Origin: JANOSH01 sp031415695 | GTDB lineage: Bacteria > Actinomycetota > Acidimicrobiia > Acidimicrobiales > Ilumatobacteraceae | Reading direction: 5' to 3' | DNA length: 64,000 bases | NCBI GenBank assembly: GCA_031415695.1 | Contig: JANOSH010000044.1 | Coordinates: forward strand, 62,001 to 126,000 | In this document: piece after piece, positions 16,825 through 25,802 of the stretch | How positions within the stretch are numbered: position 1 is the stretch's first letter | Layout of the letters: each line of letters begins with the position of its first letter | Position numbers and translations under genes: made by a program | Notes under the pieces: model-generated | Told to the model about the DNA's origin: nothing | Seen by the model: the letters and a program-made list of their open reading frames with translations, nothing else | Databases searched by the model: none

Positions 16825-17907
16825 TTACCCGAGGACGGCATCGACAAGTGGACGAAGATCGACGGTGTCTAACTCCGGGAGATAGTTCATGACAGCCTCA
16901 CGTTGGAACCGACGCCAGAAGTCGACCCGGAAGAAATGGCCGCCCGACCGAATCACATAGTTCAAGATGAAGAACCGGTAACTCTCCTTCAAGAACAGAA
17001 CCTCATTTTCGGATAGCGCGAATACCGCATGGTACGACCGGAGGAAGTGGACGAATCGAGGTTCGAGCAGTGTGTGCGATCCGTACGTAAACGCCGTTCG
17101 GTCGCCAGTCTGGCTACTCACGCGCGACAAGAAGTAAAAGTCCAACATCCGTGTATCGATGCGGAACCAGTCGTAGTCCCAGCGAGAGAACAGGCTGAAT
17201 CGACCCGACACCGGGTCGGTGTCAACCGAGAAGTTGCCGAGGTTCCAGTCAAGCAGCACCGGGATCTTGGCCATGTCGTCGTAATCGAGCTCGCCGAGTT
17301 GAACGAGAAAATGATGGACATGTCGTCGTAGCACCGCAATGTCGGTCGGCTCAAGCTCAAATTGTTCAGGAGCGTGCACATGGTTCAACTGGTCATAGAG
17401 AGCTATTGCGTCGCTCTTGATGGAGGTCGACGTCGTCGGGATGTTGGGGGCCAGCTCGGCACACTGGCGATGAAAACCAGCAATTTCCTCGGCGAGGTTG
17501 GCCACCTGGCCATCGTTGAGTACACGAGGTAAACGATCACGACGTTCGACCTCGTCGTAGAAGACAGCCCACACTTCACCGTTGTAGTACGTGTACAGCT
17601 TGTCGTGGCCCGGCACCGACATCGTGTCGGCCAGCAGGTGTTCGAAACGTGTCCCTCGCAGAAGCAGGTTCAAACGATGCAGCCTGTCGTGGTCCTCAGT
17701 AAACAAAAAATAGGAGCCGTAACTCGACACCTTAGCGATGACCGCGGTGTGATCGTCGAGTTCCAACCGGTAAACGTGATTGGTCGACACCATGGCACTC
17801 AGCTCGGCGATTCCGACGATTCGGCGAGCGTCTCCAAGACCAGACCAGGCCTCTCGTATGTACCCTTCAAACCTGTGCAGTTCGTCGCTACTGCCAACGG
17901 CGCTCAT
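16825..17907 (-). CDS. Kinase-fold phosphotransferase (APH/choline kinase-like)
   Basis: A 360-residue protein with an aminoglycoside phosphotransferase/CHK-type layout: nucleotide-loop region NHVYRLELDDHTAVIAKVS (K34 type lysine in AVIAK), catalytic segment VLLDWNLGNF near residue 220 (D...N; the usual preceding His is replaced) and metal-binding segment WDYDWFRIDTRMLDFYFL near residue 245. Such enzymes phosphorylate small hydroxylated compounds such as sugars, choline or antibiotics; the substrate here is unknown. Its start lies 16 bases after the stop of pyruvate kinase on the same strand, so the two are probably one operon. Confidence 0.7.
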   Translation of the reverse strand: MSAVGSSDELHRFEGYIREAWSGLGDARRIVGIAELSAMVSTNHVYRLELDDHTAVIAKVSSYGSYFLFTEDHDRLHRLNLLLRGTRFEHLLADTMSVPGHDKLYTYYNGEVWAVFYDEVERRDRLPRVLNDGQVANLAEEIAGFHRQCAELAPNIPTTSTSIKSDAIALYDQLNHVHAPEQFELEPTDIAVLRRHVHHFLVQLGELDYDDMAKIPVLLDWNLGNFSVDTDPVSGRFSLFSRWDYDWFRIDTRMLDFYFLSRVSSQTGDRTAFTYGSHTLLEPRFVHFLRSYHAVFALSENEVLFLKESYRFFILNYVIRSGGHFFRVDFWRRFQREAVMNYLPELDTVDLRPLVDAVLG

Positions 17908-17922
17908 CTTGGACTAACCGTG

Positions 17923-19359
17923 CTAGCTGATCTCGATCACTCGCAAAAGGTCGGTGGCGCTGTGAGGTGACTCGGGTGTCCCGGCCAGAACAACAGCGAT
18001 TTCACCACTGAGCGCGAGGCCGGCCTTTACCGCTGCTTCTACGGAGAACCACACCATGTCGTCGACCGTGGAATGCACGTCGATGACCAACGGCGTCACT
18101 CCCCACGACACACACAATGAGCGAGCGGTACCGCTGTCGGGGCTGACGCCAGCCAGCTTGGCGATCGGGCGAAATCGAGCCACGGCCCGAGCAGTATTTC
18201 CCGACCGGGTGCAACATACGATCAATTGTGCACCGACGTCTTCAGCTGCTTGCCACGCAGCATGGGTGACTGCGCCGGTGACACGTTCGCCACGACCTGA
18301 CGTGTAACGGCGTTGTTCTCGTCCGAGCCTGGTTGCCCATTGGCGATAGCTGGCCTCACTCTCGGCTCGCTTGCAGATCGCAGCCATGGTGGACACAACC
18401 AGTGACGGGTCGACACCAATGGCAGTCTCACCCGACAGCATGACGGCGTCCGTGCCGTCGAAGACAGCGTTGGCAACGTCGCTGACTTCGGCTCGAGTCG
18501 GGGTCGGAGCAGTGATCATGCTTTCGAGCATTTGGGTGGCCGTGATGACAGGGGTACCAACTTCGACGCACGTTCGAATGATGCGCTTTTGGAGATGGGG
18601 GACATCGGCCAGTTCGCAGTCGATGCCGAGATCGCCTCGAGCAACCATGATCACGTCGCTGTTGCTCACGATGTCACGCAAGTTATCGACCGCCTCGCGG
18701 GTTTCGATCTTAGCGACGAGTCGAGGGCCCTTGACGCCGACACGGTCGCGTACCTGTCGCATGTCACCTCCGGAACGAACAAAGGACACGGCGATAAAGT
18801 CGGCTCCGGCAGCAGCCATAGCCTCGGCAAGAACAAGGTCTTCGGGCGTAGGGGTGTCGAGGGGACAGTTCGTGGTAGGTAGGTGAATACCTGGACGGCC
18901 TTGCACCTTGCCACCGGTTACCACCGTGGCAATCGCTGCGGTGCTGGTCATCTCGGTGACGCGCATGCTAATGGCGCCATCGCCAACAACGAGGCGATCG
19001 CCGCTGCGCAGGTCGGCCAAAAGTGCCGAGTAGTCGACACCGATAACGTCGGCTGTGCTGATGGCCACATCCGGAACTAGTCGCACCAATGAACCGGTCG
19101 GCAGCAAGACTCCACCGTCGGGGAACTGTCCGGCGCGAACTTTGGGACCTGGTAGATCTGCGAGTACGGCAATGGGGCGCCCGGCTCGCTTCTCGGCCGC
19201 ACGGATCGATGTCAGGCGCTCGATGTGAGAGGCGAGCGAACCATGGCTCAGGTTCAGCCGAAAGACATCGACACCGGCCTCGATCAGGGCATCGAGCTCG
19301 TCGGGGGTTTCACTAGCGGGTCCAACAGTTGCGACAATTTTGGTTCTACGAGATTGCAC
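17923..19359 (-). CDS. pyk: Pyruvate kinase
   Basis: A 478-residue protein of normal length for the family. It converts phosphoenolpyruvate and ADP to pyruvate and ATP, the last step of glycolysis. Visible motifs: RRTKIVATVGPAS (N-terminus), DVFRLNLSHGS, DLPGPKVRAG (start of the B domain), SFVRSGGDMRQVRD, the catalytic KIETREAVDNL and VARGDLGIDCE, ATQMLESM, DGTDAVMLSGETAIG, and the C-terminal allosteric domain (LIVCCTRSGNTARAVARFRP). Starts with GTG. The phosphotransferase gene follows 16 bases downstream. Confidence 0.97.
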   Translation of the reverse strand: MQSRRTKIVATVGPASETPDELDALIEAGVDVFRLNLSHGSLASHIERLTSIRAAEKRAGRPIAVLADLPGPKVRAGQFPDGGVLLPTGSLVRLVPDVAISTADVIGVDYSALLADLRSGDRLVVGDGAISMRVTEMTSTAAIATVVTGGKVQGRPGIHLPTTNCPLDTPTPEDLVLAEAMAAAGADFIAVSFVRSGGDMRQVRDRVGVKGPRLVAKIETREAVDNLRDIVSNSDVIMVARGDLGIDCELADVPHLQKRIIRTCVEVGTPVITATQMLESMITAPTPTRAEVSDVANAVFDGTDAVMLSGETAIGVDPSLVVSTMAAICKRAESEASYRQWATRLGREQRRYTSGRGERVTGAVTHAAWQAAEDVGAQLIVCCTRSGNTARAVARFRPIAKLAGVSPDSGTARSLCVSWGVTPLVIDVHSTVDDMVWFSVEAAVKAGLALSGEIAVVLAGTPESPHSATDLLRVIEIS

Positions 19360-19399
19360 TCGGCCAGGCTAGGCGTTTCGTGTCGCATATTCTGGCGGT

Positions 19400-20089
19400 G
19401 TGACGACGGCCTCATATTTTACCGACGTACACGCCGCCTTCTCCTTGCAGGCCGATGCTGAGCGGGCGGTCGCCCAGGCGGCGTACATGCGGAACCAGTT
19501 TTCCTTTTGGGGTACGGGCGTGCCCGCTGCACGACGAATTGGTCGCGAGATCAGCAGGCGATATCCGCTGGGATCATTGAATGAACTCACGGTGCGCTGC
19601 GCGGGTTTGTGGCAGCTCGATCAGCGAGAATTTCAGTATGTAGCGTGCGACGAACTTCGACGTCATTCTGGATTGTTGACACCGGAAGCACTCGTTGACC
19701 TGTCGGCGTTGATCACCGCGAAAAGCTGGTGGGATACCGTCGACGAACTCGGTCGACACAGTGTTGGAGACATCGTGCGCCACTTCCCCGACACGCGTTG
19801 CGTGATGGACGACTGGCTGGCGAGCGACGAATTGTGGCTAGTGCGCTCGGCCATCTTGCATCAGGAGCGCTGGCGGGCCGACACCGACTTCGACTGGCTG
19901 CGAGCGGCTTGCCTCAGGCATGGCACCCATCCCGATTTCTTCATCCGTAAAGCCATTGGTTGGTCGCTGCGCAGCTATGCCCACAGCAGCGCGGTAAACG
20001 CCGCCAAGGTGCGACAGTTCATTGCCGAGCACGACTCAGAGTTGTCGGGGCTGTCCAAACGAGAGGCTCTTAAACGGGTTATCGGTTAG
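19400..20089 (+). CDS. AlkD-type DNA alkylation repair protein
   Basis: A 229-residue all-helical HEAT-repeat protein of the AlkD family: MRNQFSFWGTGVPAARRIGR near the start, W-D-x-V-D-E-L near residue 115, WLASDELWLVRSAILHQERW near residue 140, and IRKAIGWSLRSYAHS near residue 190. These contain the conserved Trp/Asp/Arg surface that contacts the alkylated base. AlkD removes bulky or positively charged N3/N7-alkylpurines without base flipping. GTG start, divergent from pyruvate kinase. Its stop overlaps the stop of the convergent acetoacetyl-CoA synthetase gene by four bases (TTAG). Confidence 0.9.
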   Translation: MTTASYFTDVHAAFSLQADAERAVAQAAYMRNQFSFWGTGVPAARRIGREISRRYPLGSLNELTVRCAGLWQLDQREFQYVACDELRRHSGLLTPEALVDLSALITAKSWWDTVDELGRHSVGDIVRHFPDTRCVMDDWLASDELWLVRSAILHQERWRADTDFDWLRAACLRHGTHPDFFIRKAIGWSLRSYAHSSAVNAAKVRQFIAEHDSELSGLSKREALKRVIG

Positions 20090-22050
20090 ATCGCAAGCTC
20101 GACGCGCCCAATGAACTCGGCCAAGGCTTCGGGGTTGGCCATCGCCTCGGTGTTGCGTACGGGTCGCCCATTCACGACGTCTGCCACGGCAAGCTCGGTA
20201 ATCTTGCCGCTGCGTGTTCGCGGCACATCGTTAACCGCAACAATTCGCGCCGGAACGTGCCGTGGTGAACAGTTGATACGTAAGCGGCCACGGATCTCGG
20301 CTTGCAGGTTGTCGGTGAGCTCAATGCCGTTTGCCAACCGGACGAAAAGCACAATTCGTGTGTCGTTATCCCACTCCTGTCCTACGGCGATGGCTTCAAG
20401 AACCTGCGGGAACTGTTCAACCTGTTCGTAGATCTCGGCAGTGCCGATTCGTACTCCGCTGGCGTTTAGCGTGGCGTCACTTCGCCCATGAATCACCATG
20501 CCACCATTGGGTGTCCAAGCCGCGAAATCACCGTGATTCCAGATACCCGGGAAACGATCGAAATAGGCGTTGTGGAAGCGGACACCGTCGGCATCGCCCA
20601 AGAAATACAGCGGCACCGAAGGGAACGGTTGCGTGCAGACAAGCTCCCCCTTGTGGTCAGCTGGCAGCGAACGTCCCTCGTCATCGAAAACGTCAACAGC
20701 CAAGCCCAGACTCGGCCCTTGGATCTCGCCCGCATACACCGGTTGGGTCGGATCTCCCCCAACGAAACAGCCGCACAAGTCCGTGCCGCCCGACATCGAT
20801 TGCAAGTGCACGTCGCTTGCGATCGCATCGTACACGTACACAAAACCGTCTGGTACCAACGAACTTCCGGTAGAACAGATGGTTCGTAGCGCCGCAAGCG
20901 AATGCGTATCGCGTGGCCGTAGACCCTCCTTGCGGCACGAATCGATGTACTTGGCCGACACGCCAAGCAGCGTGACGTTGTACCGCTGCGCAACGTCGAA
21001 CAATCGGCTTGAACCCGGATGAAAGAGGCTGCCTTCGTACAGGATGATCGTTGCTTTGGAGGCCAACACCGTGGTGAGCCAGTTCCACATCATCCAACCA
21101 CACGTTGTCACGTACAGCACACGGTCGCCCTCACGAATATCGGTGGCGAGCTGCTGTTCCTTAACGTGCATAAGCAACACACCACCGGCGCGATGCACAA
21201 TGCATTTGGGCTTGCCGGTGGTGCCCGACGAATACAAAATGTAGAGCGGATGGTCGAAGTCGAATCGCTCGAAGTCGAGCTCGCTCGTGAGCTTGCTGGT
21301 AGCTGTGGCCCACGAGACAACATTGCCAATGGCCGGCAGTTTTGGATGATCCGAGAGGTTCCCAACGACAATCACCTCGCGCAGGTCAGCCAGGCTGGCA
21401 TGTATTTCACCAAGCCGATCCAAACAGTCGAACCGTTTGCCGCCGTAGCTGTATCCGTCAGCGGCAACGAGCACGACAGGTCTCACCTGTCCAAATCGGT
21501 CGACGACGCCAGCGACCCCGAAGTCGGCTGACGTCGAAGTAAACGTCGCACCGATCGTTGCCGCAGCGAGCATCGTGATCACCGTCTCGGGAAGGTTAGG
21601 CATCCATGCCGCGACAGTGTCGCCGGGACCAACACCGAGCTCGCGAAAGTGGGCGACCAGCGAGGCAACGTTCCAACGAAGCTGTTCCCACGAGAACTGG
21701 CGACGCTGACCGTCTTCACGTTCAAAGACGATGGCCGGTTCGCTTTGATCAGCGGGGCCTACGAGCAAGTTCTCGGCGAAGTTGAGTTTGGCCTGCGGAA
21801 AAAACCGACTGGTGCGAAGCGGGTCCGACACGTCACCAGAAACCAGAGCGACGACGCCCTTGTTGCCCACGACGCCGCAGTTGTCCCAGATCGCGCTCCA
21901 GAATGCGTCGGGCTGCTCGAGACTCCAGCGATGGAGCGCACGTGAGTCGACAAGCCTGAGGTCATTTGGCGCATTGACGGAATGACGAAAACCGTCGAGT
22001 CGACTGCTTGCCACACGACTTGGGCTCGGGGTCCACAACGGCTCGTTCAT
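20086..22050 (-). CDS. aacS: Acetoacetyl-CoA synthetase
   Basis: A 654-residue adenylate-forming enzyme. The N-terminal ACS-type region (WSLEQPDAFWSAIWD) and length are those of acetoacetate-CoA ligases. The AMP-binding core has YILYSSGTTGKPKCIVHRAG (P-loop), then TTCGWMMWNWLTTVL, the A5 region SMSGGTDLCGCF, A7 GIWNHGDFAAW, A8 HGRSDATLNASGVRIGTAEI and A10 near the C-terminus (PRTRSGKITELAV), with the acylated Lys in GK. It activates acetoacetate with ATP and CoA, feeding storage polymer or lipid metabolism. No other ketone-body genes are nearby. Confidence 0.93.
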   Translation of the reverse strand: MNEPLWTPSPSRVASSRLDGFRHSVNAPNDLRLVDSRALHRWSLEQPDAFWSAIWDNCGVVGNKGVVALVSGDVSDPLRTSRFFPQAKLNFAENLLVGPADQSEPAIVFEREDGQRRQFSWEQLRWNVASLVAHFRELGVGPGDTVAAWMPNLPETVITMLAAATIGATFTSTSADFGVAGVVDRFGQVRPVVLVAADGYSYGGKRFDCLDRLGEIHASLADLREVIVVGNLSDHPKLPAIGNVVSWATATSKLTSELDFERFDFDHPLYILYSSGTTGKPKCIVHRAGGVLLMHVKEQQLATDIREGDRVLYVTTCGWMMWNWLTTVLASKATIILYEGSLFHPGSSRLFDVAQRYNVTLLGVSAKYIDSCRKEGLRPRDTHSLAALRTICSTGSSLVPDGFVYVYDAIASDVHLQSMSGGTDLCGCFVGGDPTQPVYAGEIQGPSLGLAVDVFDDEGRSLPADHKGELVCTQPFPSVPLYFLGDADGVRFHNAYFDRFPGIWNHGDFAAWTPNGGMVIHGRSDATLNASGVRIGTAEIYEQVEQFPQVLEAIAVGQEWDNDTRIVLFVRLANGIELTDNLQAEIRGRLRINCSPRHVPARIVAVNDVPRTRSGKITELAVADVVNGRPVRNTEAMANPEALAEFIGRVELAI

Positions 22051-22075
22051 CGCCCTACTCTCTCGCTCAATGTTG

Positions 22076-22711
22076 TTATGCGAAACGCTTCACAGCGACC
22101 AGAGCCCAGCTGACCACATGGCCAATCAGCACCGCGAAAAGTACCGTGCCCACGCCGATCTGACCGCCGAGTAAAAACCCGACGGTCAACACGGCGACCT
22201 CGATTCCGAGCCGTACCCGGGCCAAGGGAAGGCCAAAACGTTTGGCTAGTCCGGTCATCCAGCCGTCGCGCGGTCCGGGACCAAGCTGCGTTGACAGGTA
22301 CAGCGCGCCGCCGATTCCGGTAACGACAATGCCTAACACGGTGCAGCTGAAACGCCCAACAAGGCTCAATGGCTCGGGCATCACAGGAGTTGCCAGCTTG
22401 ATCGTGAGGCCGATAATGAGCGCGTTTGCGAGCGTGCCAATGCCCGGCCGCTCACGTAGTGGGATCCACGCCAACAGCACCAGCACCGAGATGAGAATAG
22501 TTGTCTCGCCAACGTCCAGCGGCGTGCGTTTCGCAATACCCGTGGCAAGAGTGGTCCACGGCGCAGCCCCAAGTCGAGCGTTGAGCATGAATGCGTCGCC
22601 AATGCCGAACACCACGAGACCAATGACCAACACCAACATGCTGATCGGCCGCGGCGACCATCGACTTGGTGCACTCCAACGCACCGTGGGAACGATTCGT
22701 ACCCCCGTCAC
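22076..22711 (-). CDS. YczE/YyaS/YitT-type membrane protein
   Basis: A 211-residue protein with five or six hydrophobic helices (MLVLVIGLVVFGIGDAFML, TTILISVLVLLAWIPL, FSCTVLGIVVTGIGGALYL, VGTVLFAVLIGHVVSWALV). G-x-G-D-A-F-x-L-N-A-R-L-G-A-A-P-W and LGPGPRDGWMTGL are the duplicated signature of the YczE family of integral membrane proteins, whose function is unknown. The frame is open another 71 codons upstream, but that region overlaps the 68-residue gene. GTG at 22711 is the best start and leaves a 52-base gap. Confidence 0.78.
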   Translation of the reverse strand: MTGVRIVPTVRWSAPSRWSPRPISMLVLVIGLVVFGIGDAFMLNARLGAAPWTTLATGIAKRTPLDVGETTILISVLVLLAWIPLRERPGIGTLANALIIGLTIKLATPVMPEPLSLVGRFSCTVLGIVVTGIGGALYLSTQLGPGPRDGWMTGLAKRFGLPLARVRLGIEVAVLTVGFLLGGQIGVGTVLFAVLIGHVVSWALVAVKRFA

Positions 22712-22763
22712 GGTTCGACCATGCCGCGCGACAAACGTCGGGCAAGTTTGTCGTCTGGCATCA

Positions 22764-22970
22764 TCAGCGCAACAAGCTTCCAGCCGCCCACGCCGCGCAA
22801 ACAAACCCGATGGCCGCCATGGTAAGACTGCGGCGTAGCGGGGCCCGAGGGGAATCCGTCTCCGATTCGAGCATCTGAGGAGGCCGCACGATGGCAAGTA
22901 TGTTGCCGACGAAGAGTGCCCCACCCAACGCCAGGAGCAATAGCGGCAGAAGATTTTTCCCGAGAAACAT
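22764..22970 (-). CDS. Hypothetical two-helix membrane protein
   Basis: A 68-residue protein with an N-terminal helix (NLLPLLLLALGGALFVGNIL), a short charged loop with RPPQMLESETDSPRAPLRR, and a second helix (LTMAAIGFVCAAWAAGSLL). Both ends would face the same side. Located between the barstar-like gene and the YczE-like gene on the same strand, spaced as in an operon. No family recognised. Confidence 0.6.
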   Translation of the reverse strand: MFLGKNLLPLLLLALGGALFVGNILAIVRPPQMLESETDSPRAPLRRSLTMAAIGFVCAAWAAGSLLR

Positions 22971-22997
22971 GGTGCTAGTAACCGTATCGTCCCCGAC

Positions 22998-23366
22998 CTA
23001 CTGGCGTCCTTTCTTTAGAGGCCACGCCTTGAGCGTACCGAGGCGACTCGTGCGACAAATGACGATAACTCCGAGGTTCACCGACTGTTTCGCCACGTCG
23101 GCCAACATCTCGGCTACCCCTTGATCGAGAGCGTCGGCGTATTCAAACGCCAGGACCGGTGTGTCGACATCGCCGAGTGCATCACTCAAGGCATCCCAGT
23201 TGCGACCAAACCATTTCGGCAGTGCAAGTTGCACAGCGATCGCTTCCATGAGGTCGGCCTTGCTGACAACGCCACGAAGGTCGACAACACATAGCCCGGC
23301 GGCGGTCGACCGCTTCGCATCGTCTGGAAGCTCGCTCCCCCGGTACTGGTACGACCCTGACTTCAT
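22998..23366 (-). CDS. Barstar-family ribonuclease inhibitor
   Basis: A 122-residue cytosolic protein. The barstar fold is shown by VVDLRGVVSKADLMEAIAVQ, the signature LPKWFGRNWDALSDALGDV (residues 51-69), and the third-strand FEYADALDQG. Barstar proteins block the active site of barnase-type ribonucleases inside the producing cell. Its ATG overlaps the stop of the secreted RNase gene upstream (ATGA at 23363-23366), a typical toxin/immunity coupling. Confidence 0.88.
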   Translation of the reverse strand: MKSGSYQYRGSELPDDAKRSTAAGLCVVDLRGVVSKADLMEAIAVQLALPKWFGRNWDALSDALGDVDTPVLAFEYADALDQGVAEMLADVAKQSVNLGVIVICRTSRLGTLKAWPLKKGRQ

Positions 23367-23809
23367 GTCTCGACGATCTGTTTGAAGGACGCATAGTGGT
23401 CGCTGGTGTAGTACTTGTCGCCCTTCTTCCCAGTGATGATCCGGCGGGCTCCACGGTCGGGTGACCCAGGCGTCTTGACGGTGTACTCGCGGTAGTAACC
23501 AGTTGATTGCTTGGGTAAACGCTTCTCACGGTTCTGAAACACGCCACCGTCTTGGCGATATGGGAACGGTCCGCCGGCGGCAATGAGGGCGAGCGTCGAG
23601 CGGCCTTCTGCGGGGAGTTGGATTTCCCGGATAGAACGCATTCCCGACGCGCCTGCCGAGGTCTCAACGGCCGAGGTCTCAATGGGACTGGTGGCATCGG
23701 GACTCGATCTGTTCGGACCCGAGTTGGCTGAACCGGCAACGAGAAACAGGCCCACACCGATGCCAATGGCGAGGACCGCCACCACCAGCGCCAGGAGGCG
23801 GTTGCGCAC
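23363..23809 (-). CDS. Secreted/anchored guanyl-specific RNase (barnase/RNase Sa type)
   Basis: A 148-residue protein. Residues 5-30 form a signal peptide or membrane anchor (LLALVVAVLAIGIGVGLFLV). A Ser/Thr linker follows, and the microbial RNase domain occupies about residues 75-145: PFPYRQDGGVFQNREKRLP, YYREYTVKTPG (general-base Glu), RRIITG (active-site Arg) and YYTSDHYASFKQI (general-acid His). These match the RNase Sa/barnase catalytic Glu-Arg-His set. It cleaves RNA after G. Coupled to its barstar inhibitor; starts 2 bases after dnaB, so it is read from the dnaB promoter unless it has its own inside dnaB. Confidence 0.85.
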   Translation of the reverse strand: MRNRLLALVVAVLAIGIGVGLFLVAGSANSGPNRSSPDATSPIETSAVETSAGASGMRSIREIQLPAEGRSTLALIAAGGPFPYRQDGGVFQNREKRLPKQSTGYYREYTVKTPGSPDRGARRIITGKKGDKYYTSDHYASFKQIVET

Positions 23810-23811
23810 GG

Positions 23812-25185
23812 TCAGCCGCGAGCCATGTTGTCAAACCGTGTGTATTGACCCAAGAACGCCAGCCGTCTCGTTCCTATGGGGCCACTTCGGTGTTTGGCAA
23901 CAATCACTTCGGCCGAGCCTCTATCGGTGGATTCGGGGTGGTACACCTCGTCGCGATAAATGAACATCACCACGTCGGCGTCCTGCTCGATGGCTCCGGA
24001 CTCACGAAGGTCGGCAAGCATCGGTCGTTTGTCGGCTCGCTGCTCAAGACCGCGAGACAGCTGCGACAAGGCCACGACTGGAATGGCGAGTTCGCGAGCC
24101 AGAATCTTGAGTCCACGACTAATCTCGGAGATCTCGACCTGGCGGTTCTCGGACTGGCTGCTGCCGCTCATCAGCTGCAGGTAATCGATAACGATGAGGC
24201 CAAGTTCTCCGTAGCGCGCAGTCATGCGACGCGCCTTGGCTCGAATTTCCATCACGGTTACGTTCGGGTTGTCATCGATGAACAGTGGCGCCTCAAGCCG
24301 GCCGACGGCTCTACCGATCTTGGTCCAGTCCTGCGCCGACAATTGGCCCTTGCGAAGCTTGGTAGAGTCGACGCGAGCTTCCGACGACAACACGCGTTGT
24401 GTGAGTTCTTTGTGACCCATTTCCAGGGAGAAGAACAGCACCGGCTTGTTCGCCTCGATAGCAACGTTGGCGGCCATGCCCAGGGCGAATGCAGTCTTGC
24501 CCATTGACGGGCGGGCGCCCACAACGTTGAGCGTTGACGGTTGCAGCCCCGACAGCAACTCGTCGAGATCGGTGTAACCGGTGGGAACGCCCGTGAGCGC
24601 GTGTCCTTGTTCTTGTATCCGTTCAATGTCATCGACCACCGCGCCCAAGAGATCGGTGATTTGCTTGGTTGAGTCGGTAACCCGGTGTTCGGCAATCTCG
24701 AACACCTTCGACTCTGCTTGATCGAGAGCCTTAGCCACGTCGTCAGGCTCATCGTAAGCAAGTTCTGCAATCTCGCCCGCCGTGGCAATGAGCCGCCGGA
24801 GCAGCGCGGTGTCTTGGACGATGCGGGCATACCGGGTTGCATTGGAAATGGCGGGTGTTGCCGCCGCCAGTTCGAGCAGCGTTGTTGGGCCACCGACGTC
24901 GTCGAGTAATCCCCCACGGCGGAGTTCTTCAGCAACCGTTACCGGGTCGACGGGGTCGCCGGCCGCGAGGAGCACGCGAATGGCCTCGTAGAGATGCTGG
25001 TGCGCGGGCTTATAAAAGTCACCCGATCTGACACCCATTTCGGCCACAGATGACATGGCATCTCGAGAGAGAAGAAGGGCGCCGAGCAAAGACTCCTCGG
25101 CCGCAAGGTTGTGAGGAGGCACGCGGCCAGAGCCACCTGCTGGCCTCTCGTTTCGGCTGTCGCGGCCATCTCGCTTATTCACCAT
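23812..25185 (-). CDS. dnaB: Replicative DNA helicase DnaB
   Basis: A 457-residue protein, standard DnaB length without an intein. N-terminal primase-binding domain: PPHNLAAEESLLGALLLS and HLYEAIRVLLAAGDPVDPVT. RecA-like C-domain: Walker A GARPSMGKTAFALGMA (about residue 225), FSLEMGHKELTQRVLSSEA, Walker B region LGLIVIDYLQLM (about residue 335) and sensor LSQLSRGLEQRADKRPMLAD with the arginine finger region. A hexameric helicase that unwinds DNA at the fork. It stands behind the rpsF-ssb-rpsR-rplI operon, separated by 173 bases that contain DnaA-box-like sites. Confidence 0.97.
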   Translation of the reverse strand: MVNKRDGRDSRNERPAGGSGRVPPHNLAAEESLLGALLLSRDAMSSVAEMGVRSGDFYKPAHQHLYEAIRVLLAAGDPVDPVTVAEELRRGGLLDDVGGPTTLLELAAATPAISNATRYARIVQDTALLRRLIATAGEIAELAYDEPDDVAKALDQAESKVFEIAEHRVTDSTKQITDLLGAVVDDIERIQEQGHALTGVPTGYTDLDELLSGLQPSTLNVVGARPSMGKTAFALGMAANVAIEANKPVLFFSLEMGHKELTQRVLSSEARVDSTKLRKGQLSAQDWTKIGRAVGRLEAPLFIDDNPNVTVMEIRAKARRMTARYGELGLIVIDYLQLMSGSSQSENRQVEISEISRGLKILARELAIPVVALSQLSRGLEQRADKRPMLADLRESGAIEQDADVVMFIYRDEVYHPESTDRGSAEVIVAKHRSGPIGTRRLAFLGQYTRFDNMARG

Positions 25186-25212
25186 GACACCGTCGCACCT
25201 TTGACCTGTGTA

Positions 25213-25293
25213 GAGCCAGTGGACAACCTTCGCGAAACTGGGGATAACTTAAGGTCGCAGGTGCCCAAAATGACACACCACTTGTGGACAACT
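25213..25293. promoter_or_regulatory. DnaA-box-like cluster upstream of dnaB
   Basis: In the 173-base gap before dnaB (25186-25358), TGTGGACAA at 25283-25291 is the complement of TTGTCCACA, a preferred actinobacterial DnaA box. GTGGACAAC near 25220 and GGGGATAA near 25250 are one- or two-mismatch variants. This suggests DnaA control of dnaB transcription, or a DnaA titration site; inferred from sequence only. Confidence 0.45.
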
Positions 25294-25358
25294 GTCCGAA
25301 TAGGCTGTCAACGTGTTCGTAGTTGCACGATTTTGCCGGATTCGGCCACGTTTGGAAA

Positions 25359-25802
25359 CTACTTAGCCACAACCTCCACTTGTAGTGGGAAGCTGACGTC
25401 GGCATGCAGTCGGACATTCACCGAATGCAGGCCAAGCGACTTAATGGCGTCGAGGTGGAAGTGGCGCTTGTCGAGGTTTGCTCCGGTCTGTGAAGCAACA
25501 GCAGCCGCGATGTCGCCAGCGGTAACCGACCCGAACAGACGCCCCTCGGTGCCAGCCTTCGCCGAAATCGAGATGACCTTCGAAACCAATGACGAGGCAA
25601 CCGTTTCGGCCGACGAACGGTCGGCGGCATCACGAAGATCCCGAGCACGACGCATGGATTGTGCTTGGGAAACTGTGCCGTCGGTGGCCTTGAGAGCCAA
25701 ACCCTTGGGGAACAAATAGTTGCGGGCGTAACCGAGCGTCACTTCGCAGATGTCGCCACGCTTACCAATATTGGCAATGTCAGAACGCAGAACGACCTTC
25801 AT
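25359..25802 (-). CDS. rplI: Ribosomal protein bL9
   Basis: A 147-residue protein of standard length. The N-terminal domain has the L9 signature MKVVLRSDIANIGKRGDI and VTLGYARNYLFPKGLAL. A long connecting helix (residues 40-75) leads to the C-terminal domain (RLFGSVTAGDIAAAVASQTG). It binds 23S rRNA domain V near the L1 stalk. The ATG overlaps the rpsR stop (TGATG), so it is translationally coupled; last gene of the rpsF operon. Confidence 0.97.
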   Translation of the reverse strand: MKVVLRSDIANIGKRGDICEVTLGYARNYLFPKGLALKATDGTVSQAQSMRRARDLRDAADRSSAETVASSLVSKVISISAKAGTEGRLFGSVTAGDIAAAVASQTGANLDKRHFHLDAIKSLGLHSVNVRLHADVSFPLQVEVVAK

